A stretch of DNA of 56,574 bases from an uncultured Eubacteriales bacterium (lineage in GTDB: Bacteria; Bacillota; Clostridia; Oscillospirales; QAMX01), in NCBI GenBank assembly GCA_905205975.1, contig CAJLFQ010000005.1, forward strand, positions 1 through 56,574. The letters run 5' to 3'. How positions within the stretch are numbered: position 1 is the first letter of the stretch; each line of letters opens with the position of its first letter. The notes beneath the pieces were generated by a model. It searched no databases. It saw only the letters and a list, made by a program, of their open reading frames with translations, and was not told where the DNA came from. Of this stretch, positions 50,146-56,574 are shown piece by piece. Position numbers and translations under genes: made by a program.

Positions 50146-50197
50146 AAAAAAAAGCAGAAAACCAGTTCATTCATCAGAACGGCGTGCCTTTTTCTGC
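50146..50197 (-). terminator. Intrinsic terminator directly upstream of the glycyl radical gene
   Basis: On the minus strand GCAGAAAA pairs with TTTTCTGC, with an inner CCGTTC/GAACTGG stem, and is followed by eight Ts. It would stop transcription coming from the GH78 gene before the truncated gene is reached. Confidence 0.7.
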
Positions 50198-50220
50198 GAA
50201 AGATTGAACGGCAAACTGAA

Positions 50221-50258
50221 CCCCCGCACCGGGTGATGGGTATCATCCGGTGCGGGGG
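50221..50258 (-). terminator. GC-rich hairpin after the GH78 gene
   Basis: CCCCCGCACCGG pairs exactly with CCGGTGCGGGGG, with an inner TGAT/ATCA extension. T content after it is modest on the minus strand; it may work together with the next hairpin. Confidence 0.7.
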
Positions 50259-50295
50259 CGTTTTTGTTTGGCTTAGAATGGGAACTGATTGTTTT

Positions 50296-52329
50296 TTATG
50301 CGTTGCCGCGGGCAATCTTGAAGTAGACGTATGCCGGGATGGCAGACCATCCGTGGCAAAGGCTTCCGGCATTGCCAAATGCGGATTCCCCATCGATCGT
50401 CTCCCAGAAGGTTGTGGCGCCGTTCATCAGCATATGGCCCCACTTTTCTGCGATATCGTTCAGCACATACGGGATATTGGCGCGGTTTTCCAGCAGGGCG
50501 TCATACTTGAAAATGCTGTGGCTCAGCGTAACCGGAATCAGGGTTCCGTTCATCAGTGCCTGCTGAACCCGCTCTTTTCGTTCTGCCAGGACTGCGCCGC
50601 AGCAGAGCATCAGCGCATTTGTCAGCTCGCAGAAATGCGTTCTGCCAGTTTCCGTGAGATAGGAAGCATATGCGCCCGCATCTTCATCCCAGAAACACTG
50701 AACAGCGCTGTTGATCGTCTCAGAGAGCATTTCTGCATGGCTGCTCTCGCGGTTGAGCCGATGCTGAATCTCCGCCAGCGCTTGGAACGCCATCGAAACA
50801 AATGCACAGAGCGGCGCGTCAAAGCTGCGCGGCTGACCATTTTTCCGGGAATCGTCAAGGCCTTCCTGCCATTCATAGAAGTTCCAGTATTTCTGGTCTT
50901 CGAACCAGCGGAGCAGGCCGTTTTCCATGCGGGTTTCGAACTGTTTCGCGATGGCTTCTGCCGCCGGAAGCAACGCTTCAACGGTTTTCACATCGCCGCT
51001 GTGCGTTAGATATTCGTTCAGCTGGACGATGAAGATCGCCGAAAAGCTTGGAATGGTGATCGGAACTCTGGCCGGTGAGCAGAGTTCCAGCAGGCCGTCT
51101 TCACGCAGAGAATGTGCAATCAGACGGAGTGATGCTTTGCAAAACGCCGTTTCGTGCCAGACATCATAGCCGCAGAGCATCTGGTTGCGGGAATCCATGG
51201 TATACAGCGCCTGTTCGCGCCACGGGCAATCCTCATAGTGTTCATGCATGCAGAGATCCAGCGTTCTGACGCAGACGTCATAGATGCTGCGGTGCAGGCC
51301 GTCATTCATCGGGCACGGCTCCGCCTTCGGAAGTGGATAACGCGTCGGACGGATCCCGGCGTAAAAAATCCGGCAGGATTGTGCATAGATGTGCAGCTGC
51401 ACAAAACGCAGGCCGCAGCGCAGGAGTGGATTTTCAAAGCGGTTCCGGCCTGCTTTTGCGCGATAGCGTGCGGCAAAATTCCGCGAGCCAACGTATGTGC
51501 GGACGCGCAGATCTGCCAGATGTTCGCCCCAGCCGATCAAAATATCACACGCGTGCGGGACTTCGAGATCGATGGACAGCAGTCCGGTATCCTCTTCGCC
51601 GAGGTCAATGACGGCATAGATGCCGTCGCCGGAATCGGCTGTCAGTGCCATACCGGCATCGTCCGGCAGGCGGGTTGCGCCGCAGAGCCAGCGATTTTCC
51701 AGTGCGGCAGCCTGCATGATCTGTGCCGCGGTTCCATCCGTCTGGCGGTCGGTGAAGACGCCGATGTTCATGACGGCGCTCGGTTTCAGCGGGTCAATCC
51801 GCAGTTTTTCGGTTGGGCGCGGTTCCATGGCCTCCGGCGGTTCCGCCAAGACAGACGGCGTGCAGGGTTCTTCCGGTGCCTGCGCGTCATACCCGAAGGT
51901 AAAGCCAAGCTGACCGCTGACCATGCCGACATCTGTCCCCTGCGCATAGTTCGGGTTTCGGCGCGACAAGGTTTCTCTGCCGGATGCAGCCACAACCGTT
52001 TCACCGTCGTAGACTTCAAAAATCACGAACGGCGGCTTGTTTCGATAGGTCGATGTGTCAAGCCCCGGGTGATGTGCGGTGATGCGCAGCTGATTGCCAG
52101 CGTCCTTTGCATGGGCGGAAAGGTCGATCCAGTCGCAGAATGCAAGATCTTCATAGCCCGGATAGGAGCCGCAGTTGACAAATTCGCCGTTGAGCCAGAG
52201 CGCATAGTTGCCGTCACAGGCAATCCGGATGTGGTCGGCTTTGCCGAACACCGCAAAGAAATCGGCGTAGGTGTTCTCCCCGACGGCGTTTTGGTTCCAG
52301 ATACATTGTGCGTTTTGAAAAAGCTGCAT
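50296..52329 (-). CDS. Glycoside hydrolase family 78 (alpha-L-rhamnosidase-like)
   Basis: The 677-residue protein has an N-terminal beta-sandwich (IRIACDGNYALWLNGEFVNC), a middle domain, and a C-terminal (alpha/alpha)6 barrel. The barrel begins with the GH78 signature EHYEDCPWREQALYTMDSRN (residues 364-383), whose Glu372 matches the general acid position, and ends with FWETIDGESAFGNAGSLCHG (near 645) followed by the late C-terminal beta strands. GH78 enzymes remove rhamnose from plant glycans and glycosides; relatives with other specificities exist. There is no signal peptide. ATG 52329 follows AAAGGGGGA and has its own promoter. Confidence 0.88.
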   Translation of the reverse strand: MQLFQNAQCIWNQNAVGENTYADFFAVFGKADHIRIACDGNYALWLNGEFVNCGSYPGYEDLAFCDWIDLSAHAKDAGNQLRITAHHPGLDTSTYRNKPPFVIFEVYDGETVVAASGRETLSRRNPNYAQGTDVGMVSGQLGFTFGYDAQAPEEPCTPSVLAEPPEAMEPRPTEKLRIDPLKPSAVMNIGVFTDRQTDGTAAQIMQAAALENRWLCGATRLPDDAGMALTADSGDGIYAVIDLGEEDTGLLSIDLEVPHACDILIGWGEHLADLRVRTYVGSRNFAARYRAKAGRNRFENPLLRCGLRFVQLHIYAQSCRIFYAGIRPTRYPLPKAEPCPMNDGLHRSIYDVCVRTLDLCMHEHYEDCPWREQALYTMDSRNQMLCGYDVWHETAFCKASLRLIAHSLREDGLLELCSPARVPITIPSFSAIFIVQLNEYLTHSGDVKTVEALLPAAEAIAKQFETRMENGLLRWFEDQKYWNFYEWQEGLDDSRKNGQPRSFDAPLCAFVSMAFQALAEIQHRLNRESSHAEMLSETINSAVQCFWDEDAGAYASYLTETGRTHFCELTNALMLCCGAVLAERKERVQQALMNGTLIPVTLSHSIFKYDALLENRANIPYVLNDIAEKWGHMLMNGATTFWETIDGESAFGNAGSLCHGWSAIPAYVYFKIARGNA

Positions 52330-52352
52330 GGTATTCCCCCTTTTCTTGGGGT

Positions 52353-52381
52353 ATTATATCATGTGTGCCGGAGAAATGCAA
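52353..52381 (-). promoter_or_regulatory. Promoter of the GH78 gene
   Basis: TTGCAT, 17-base spacer, TATAAT on the minus strand. Confidence 0.8.
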
Positions 52382-52412
52382 GGCGGCGGAGGAAACAGCG
52401 GAGAGGGAGATA

Positions 52413-53696
52413 TCATTCCTTGAATTCATTTGCGATCGCGGCAATGCAGTTTCTCACATCAAATAAATCGACAAAACGAACATGAACTGTTACACCATCA
52501 TCCGACTGGAAATCAATACGAGGGTTGGATATCTCATCCGTCAAAGGATATATCAGGGTGACGCTCTGAGCATCGTACTTTTTCTGATAAACATACATTT
52601 GGTACATATCTGCCTGAGAGATCCCATAGTTCCTTTTTTGATCAGCGAGTATTTTCCATTTGGCATCGCAGACAAAAACAGCCTGATTGCTGTGCCGGGT
52701 TACAATCATATCCGGCTTTATCTGGAACACTTCATTTGGACGAGTGAATAAATGATACGTTCTGTCCTGTGTTGATACGCCAAAATCTGAACTTTTCAGT
52801 TCACGTTTCATTTGTGCAGCTATGTAGTTTTCAAAAAGCATTTCCATTGGGTAGAGCAGAGCAAATGCAACCTCTGACCCTGCAAATGATGTGAAGCTCT
52901 TTCTTTTCAGGAAAATTTCGCACCAAAGCAGCGCTGTTGCATATTCCCTCTTCCGTCGTTCCATTCCAATTTTCTTGAAATCGCTTGCGAAATCGGAGGA
53001 TGGAACTACTTTGTCAAATGCATTCAGAAGTATCCTGATATCTGTTTTTGTCCGATCTGATGAGGTTATTTGATATAGATTCAGAAGCGTCGATTTGATC
53101 AATCGATTTTCTGGGCAGTTATTATTGAACAGATCATACGCAACAACCGAACGTTCTTTATGCGTATGGTTGCGTTTCAGTTGTTCCGGGAAAAGCATCT
53201 TTCCCTTGAAAACGTTCAGGTTTTCGATGTTCATTTCATAATTGTTCTTCAGGCCATGCTTGACAATCAAAAAGACTTCGCGAACGAACATCCGAATAAA
53301 CACATCAATGACGTTTATTTTTGCAGTGCCAACATCAGCCATCTGCAAGGTCTTATATGGCGATCCCTCGAGCGTTTTGAGCATATCAACAATGAGCTTC
53401 TTCATCTGCTGTTCGTCTTGCAAAACCCTTGAATAGATTTTGGGCATGATTTCAACCGTCGTGCCGTCTTGCATGGTTAGAAGACCAATATAGTTTTTCG
53501 CTGTAATGATTTTCCCAATGCCCTTCTTTGCAGAAATACTCATCAGCTCCAGTGCCTCAGCCCCTTTATTCTTGTTGTACAGAATAAAGTTTTCTAATTG
53601 GTCAAAGGTTGCTGTGGGCAACGTGGTATATCCATCCACTTCTTTGTCCTTAATAAACGAACCGTGTTCTATGATTTGGTAGATTGCTTTTCTCAT
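52413..53696 (-). CDS. mcrC: McrC, nuclease subunit of the McrBC restriction system
   Basis: The 427-residue protein has an N-terminal beta-rich domain (TAKNYIGLLTMQDGTTVEIMP), the McrC core with FIRMFVREVFLIVKHGL and NVFKGKMLFPEQLKRN, and a C-terminal PD-(D/E)XK nuclease with FQIKPDMIV and AVFVCDAKWKIL, followed by QADMYQMYVY. McrC binds and stimulates the McrB GTPase and cuts DNA carrying modified cytosines. The DNA is visibly richer in A and T than the neighbouring genes, which suggests horizontal transfer. It starts 22 bases after mcrB. Confidence 0.92.
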   Translation of the reverse strand: MRKAIYQIIEHGSFIKDKEVDGYTTLPTATFDQLENFILYNKNKGAEALELMSISAKKGIGKIITAKNYIGLLTMQDGTTVEIMPKIYSRVLQDEQQMKKLIVDMLKTLEGSPYKTLQMADVGTAKINVIDVFIRMFVREVFLIVKHGLKNNYEMNIENLNVFKGKMLFPEQLKRNHTHKERSVVAYDLFNNNCPENRLIKSTLLNLYQITSSDRTKTDIRILLNAFDKVVPSSDFASDFKKIGMERRKREYATALLWCEIFLKRKSFTSFAGSEVAFALLYPMEMLFENYIAAQMKRELKSSDFGVSTQDRTYHLFTRPNEVFQIKPDMIVTRHSNQAVFVCDAKWKILADQKRNYGISQADMYQMYVYQKKYDAQSVTLIYPLTDEISNPRIDFQSDDGVTVHVRFVDLFDVRNCIAAIANEFKE

Positions 53697-53718
53697 GCAG
53701 GTTCCTCAGCAACAGCGA

Positions 53719-55668
53719 TTAGATCGCTCGATACGCTTCAATGTTGTCAAACGCTACTGGATTAATTTTGTACTGAATTGCGTCGTCTGCACCGATATCC
53801 GAATCACCGAACAACGCGGCATAATTCACCTCTTTGGCCGTGATGAATTGCTCTTTTTCATTCTGTTTTCGGTTATCGCCAAGTACAAGCCGTATTTTTT
53901 CATAATCCTCATAGAAGTATTCCTGAAGTAACGGAATGATATGATCTTTAAAAACCGAAGCTAATTGCATGATCGTTGGGCTCTCCTTCAGTTTCATAAA
54001 ATAAGCATGTCCGATGGTATGTTCTCTATCATAGAGAACACCGATTTTCAGATTCATTCGGATTAGGAGCTTCTTGATTGACAGACCATCTACAAAGATC
54101 CCTTCAAGGAGATCCGGATTGGGCTGCATTTCTTTGAAGTGAAACCGACGACGAAGGGCTGTGTCAATCGTTGCAATGGAACGGTCTGCTGTGTTCATTG
54201 TTCCAATCAGATAAATGTTGTTTGGAACGCCAAAAACCTTTTTTGAATATGGCAGGATAGTTAATGCTTCCTCGATCTGTCCAATACGTTTTGTTGGTTC
54301 AATCAGCGTGATCAATTCTCCGAAGATTTTCGATATATTGCCTCGATTGATTTCATCAATGATGAAAACATAGTTCTGATCGCTTTTTCGAACTGCATCA
54401 GCCTTCGGAGAATATTTTCTGATGATTGACATGACATCATTGAGTGAAAGCTTCAGTCTGTAAACCGTTGAGAGTGTCATTGTGGATCCGTTTGCTTCTG
54501 TTATATCTTCTCGGATATCTTTCACAAGCCATTTTACTTTTCTGAGCCGTTTGTACTGCTCAAATGCATCATGCCACTCATAGTCACCTGTAATGACACC
54601 CACCGCATCAACCATTCTTGAATTAAAACAGGAGAGAACCAAATCTCCGACTTGCATTTTGTAGATAAATGCATCGAGTACGTTCCTTCCTCCATACATT
54701 TCAAAGTGTGTTTCGCTGGTTATGTTTTCACCATATCTGTCGTATCCCATACGAATATGATCATTGGCCAAGCATTCTTTTCTTATATCATTTTCCCCAG
54801 ATCCTCCGAGCGATACTTTCCATATCGTCGGAGAATCATTTATTCCCGCTTCTTTCTCTTCTTTTTTCAAGTTTGGCAGACTTGCTTTCTCGCAAAAGCG
54901 TTTGAATAAGCCGGGGGAAATTTCATATTCAATCTCATCACAATCGTCACTATCGTTATTCATCACAGGCTTTATGCCTTCGATAAACTCCTCATAACTA
55001 TAAGACTGATGGAACGTTGTAAACTCAATCAAACCTTCTGAACGATACTTTTGGTAGCGTTGCGCGACACTTTCATACGGTTCATGCTCAATCTCTGCAA
55101 GAGACCTCTTTTCGATGATCGCAACAGCATATAAAATCGTGTGGTATGTTTTCCCTGTTCCTGGCGGCCCATAGAGTATAGTATTTTGAGGAACATCTGT
55201 CATTTTGATTGTTTGCGTTTCTTTCTGAACGGTTCCCAGATCCATGCTTTCCAACGCCTCTCTCAATTCATCCCGAAGTTTCCACTCATAGAGTCTATTT
55301 TGAAGAAATCGACCAACAAAAGGAATCGCATAGGTTGGAATTTCCTGATGATCGGCCAAATAAGTTGGACAATTCAGTTTTTTTATAACTCGTTTTCCAA
55401 TGGATCCTGCAAGATTGCAGTAGTAGACCGGTTTGTTCCCATAGATTTTGCTCAATTGGGCACATGTGCTTTTACCGTCAAGTTCCAAAATATGTTTGAG
55501 CATGGTCAGGCATTTTTCGGTTATGACTGTCCGGTCAGAAAGCATGACTTTCCATTGTTCCGTTGTGATATGTGGGTCATATTGTTCCAGTGTAGGCCAG
55601 TAAGTGTTTTCATCAGCACAATCTGTTTCCAAATCCTCATTCAATTCTTTTTTGTCTCTATCGGCCAT
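53719..55668 (-). CDS. mcrB: McrB-type AAA+ GTPase with EVE/PUA-like insertion
   Basis: The 649-residue protein begins with a small domain (about 22-120; TYWPTLEQYDPHITTEQWK) seen in McrB-like proteins, then the AAA+ core: Walker A YGPPGTGKT (167-174), Walker B FIIDEINRG (435-443) and the McrB signature MNTADRS (491-497). Walker A and B are about 265 residues apart, against about 75 in E. coli McrB; residues 278-385 fill the gap with an EVE/PUA-like domain (DAFIYKMQVGDLVLSCFNSR, DAVGVITGDYEWHD). EVE domains flip out and read modified bases. The gene is AT-rich with its own promoter. Confidence 0.9.
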   Translation of the reverse strand: MADRDKKELNEDLETDCADENTYWPTLEQYDPHITTEQWKVMLSDRTVITEKCLTMLKHILELDGKSTCAQLSKIYGNKPVYYCNLAGSIGKRVIKKLNCPTYLADHQEIPTYAIPFVGRFLQNRLYEWKLRDELREALESMDLGTVQKETQTIKMTDVPQNTILYGPPGTGKTYHTILYAVAIIEKRSLAEIEHEPYESVAQRYQKYRSEGLIEFTTFHQSYSYEEFIEGIKPVMNNDSDDCDEIEYEISPGLFKRFCEKASLPNLKKEEKEAGINDSPTIWKVSLGGSGENDIRKECLANDHIRMGYDRYGENITSETHFEMYGGRNVLDAFIYKMQVGDLVLSCFNSRMVDAVGVITGDYEWHDAFEQYKRLRKVKWLVKDIREDITEANGSTMTLSTVYRLKLSLNDVMSIIRKYSPKADAVRKSDQNYVFIIDEINRGNISKIFGELITLIEPTKRIGQIEEALTILPYSKKVFGVPNNIYLIGTMNTADRSIATIDTALRRRFHFKEMQPNPDLLEGIFVDGLSIKKLLIRMNLKIGVLYDREHTIGHAYFMKLKESPTIMQLASVFKDHIIPLLQEYFYEDYEKIRLVLGDNRKQNEKEQFITAKEVNYAALFGDSDIGADDAIQYKINPVAFDNIEAYRAI

Positions 55669-55759
55669 ACTTCTTCACCGTTTTCCTTTAGGTATTCTGT
55701 TGCTATACAAATTGGTATTTTCGAGTTTGGGGGACAGAAAAACATTTCCACGCGTCTTT

Positions 55760-55788
55760 ATCATATCACATTTCCACTATTTTTGCAA
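55760..55788 (-). promoter_or_regulatory. Promoter of mcrBC
   Basis: TTGCAA, 17-base spacer, TATGAT. GTGGAAATG occurs twice as a direct repeat, once inside the spacer (55769-55777) and once just downstream (55743-55751), possibly binding a controller. Confidence 0.75.
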
Positions 55789-55866
55789 CTCATTTCGTTT
55801 TTTCTGATTTGGTGTCATGAAAAACTGACATCTGTTCTTGGCAGGGCATGCAGGGCACGATGCAAA

Positions 55867-55893
55867 AAAGCCTGCGGGATTTCCGCAGGCTTT
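55867..55893. terminator. Hairpin terminator upstream of the repeat region
   Basis: AAAGCCTGCGG pairs with CCGCAGGCTTT around a 5-base loop, with an A run on one side. It may end transcription from spoVT's side. Confidence 0.7.
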
Positions 55894-55924
55894 GATGAGA
55901 GGGGTGCTTTCCGTTTTGTATTCG

Positions 55925-56063
55925 ATTCGGCTGTACCGCAGCATGCAGTTTGACTGTCTCCACTACATATGGTTTGGTTATTCCGCTGTATGCGCTTCAG
56001 CTGCTTCACTGTATGCGGTTTGGCTGTTCCGTTGTATGCAGTTCAACTGCCTCACTGTATGCG
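55925..56063. repeat. Six degenerate 23-bp tandem repeats
   Basis: Six head-to-tail units start at 55925, 55948 (24 bases), 55972, 55995, 56018 and 56041. The rough consensus is GTTTGGCTGTTCC-CTGTATGC, the last four ending in TGTATGCG or TGTATGCA. The 503-base gap 55669-56171 contains otherwise only the mcrBC promoter and a hairpin. Confidence 0.75.
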
Positions 56064-56171
56064 CTTATCCCGGGAATGATATCTAGCTGTTCCGTGAATG
56101 CTGTTCGTGGGTTAATTCCAATGTGTTCAGGCGGTCTGACGCATGTCGGGTTCCCGGTTCCGCTTGCTCAG

Positions 56172-56574
56172 CTATGCGTCCAGCTGTTTTCCCAAGAACA
56201 TGGCGACGCTCTGGCAGAGCTTCATTTCTGTTTCGGTGCAGATGTCATCTTCATCGCCGATGATCAGCGTACAGCCGGTCACATCCCCCATGACGTTTAC
56301 CGGTACCGCTGCAAGCGCCTTGCGTTCGCTTTCTTCGCTGATGCGGACGCCGCCGCCGGGTTCTGCGGCAAAATGCGATTTGCGCGCCTGCATCAGTTCT
56401 TCCAGTTCTGTGCCGATTTTTTTCTCCATCAGCTCTTTGCGGTGCGGCCCCGAAACGGCCGTGACCATGTCGCGGTCGCAGATCGCAACCGTTCGGCCGG
56501 TCGTTTTGGCCATCGTTTCACAGAGCTGTTCGGCAAACGGCGTCAATTCGCCGAACGGCGAGTATTTTTTAAAA
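56172..56574 (-). CDS. spoVT: Stage V sporulation protein T, C-terminal part (runs off the window)
   Basis: The 134 visible codons encode the GAF-like C-terminal domain of SpoVT. Recognisable pieces are KKYSPFGELTPFAEQL at the window edge, TVAICDRDMVTAVSGPHRKE and IGTELEELM, which match the 'SDRD.I.AVSG..KKE....IG' pattern of Bacillus SpoVT. The N-terminal AbrB-like DNA-binding domain lies beyond the window. SpoVT is a forespore-specific regulator of late sporulation and germination genes. The stop codon is TAG at 56172. Confidence 0.9.
   Translation of the reverse strand, partial: FKKYSPFGELTPFAEQLCETMAKTTGRTVAICDRDMVTAVSGPHRKELMEKKIGTELEELMQARKSHFAAEPGGGVRISEESERKALAAVPVNVMGDVTGCTLIIGDEDDICTETEMKLCQSVAMFLGKQLDA

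Noticed and set aside
50146..50153. Homopolymer T8 as a frameshift or phase-variation site for the glycyl radical gene
   Set aside because: The run is better explained as the tail of an intrinsic terminator, with a matching hairpin directly before it.
50167..50169. In-frame TGA before the glycyl radical coding part as a selenocysteine codon
   Set aside because: The codons upstream of it do not resemble the family and lie inside a terminator hairpin; no selenocysteine insertion element was recognised.
55925..56063. CRISPR array
   Set aside because: The 23-bp units are directly joined without spacers and are diverged from each other; no cas gene is present.
55838..56086. 82-codon plus-strand frame across the 23-bp repeats
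   Set aside because: Because 23 is not a multiple of 3, the repeats are read in changing frames, so a protein repeat is not maintained.

Overview
The window looks like chromosome of a spore-forming, anaerobic Firmicute of moderately high GC, most likely class Clostridia (Oscillospiraceae/Ruminococcaceae-like). The pointers are sporulation and germination genes (a SleB cortex hydrolase, a SpoVT fragment, a GerS-like lipoprotein next to alr), the Rex redox repressor, a Re-type citrate synthase, a glycyl radical enzyme, a sodium-pump decarboxylase subunit, and clear TTGNNN-N17-TATAAT promoters with GGAGG-type ribosome binding sites. No rRNA, tRNA, CRISPR array or complete mobile element was seen.

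Layout. 0-2 kb: an AraC-type regulator fragment diverging from a metallophosphoesterase. 2-5.7 kb: a leftward operon (membrane protein, acpS, nnrD, GerS-like lipoprotein, alr). 5.9-16.3 kb: a MATE exporter, then leftward genes for an EF-G paralogue, a decayed P-type ATPase, rlmB, a sugar-kinase-like protein, sleB, a DUF4830 protein and a small membrane protein. 16.3-24 kb: rightward CNNM/CorC protein behind a long attenuator-like leader, a domain-swapped GH3 glycosidase, a zinc-ribbon membrane protein and a CofE-family ligase, plus a leftward beta-helix protein. 24-30.2 kb: a leftward operon of Re-citrate synthase, GntR regulator, U32 protein and cytidine deaminase, and a sodium-pump beta subunit with a tiny gamma-like subunit. 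30.3-35.3 kb: a DMT transporter and a MarR-controlled heterodimeric ABC exporter. 35.4-45.7 kb: nfo, rex with a lipoprotein, isocitrate dehydrogenase, polA, arginine-phosphatase-like gene, rimI, tsaD, and an SLH-type surface protein. 45.9-56.6 kb: an unusual GMP synthase, then an accessory stretch with remnants of a DpnI restriction cassette, a 5'-truncated glycyl radical enzyme, a GH78 enzyme, an AT-rich McrBC system, a 23-bp tandem repeat and the end of spoVT.

Functional themes. Re-citrate synthase and isocitrate dehydrogenase fit the oxidative branch to 2-oxoglutarate used by anaerobes without a Si-citrate synthase. GH3, GH78, beta-helix and NahK-like proteins, all without obvious signal peptides, suggest cytoplasmic processing of imported plant or mucin glycans. 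The most unusual content is a set of altered enzymes: a GMP synthase without its glutaminase core, a P-type ATPase without its catalytic motifs, an EF-G without its catalytic histidine, a free-standing DpnI winged helix with DpnD, and a McrB whose AAA+ core is split by an EVE/PUA-like insertion.

All calls come from reading the sequence and remembered family motifs; no database search was possible.
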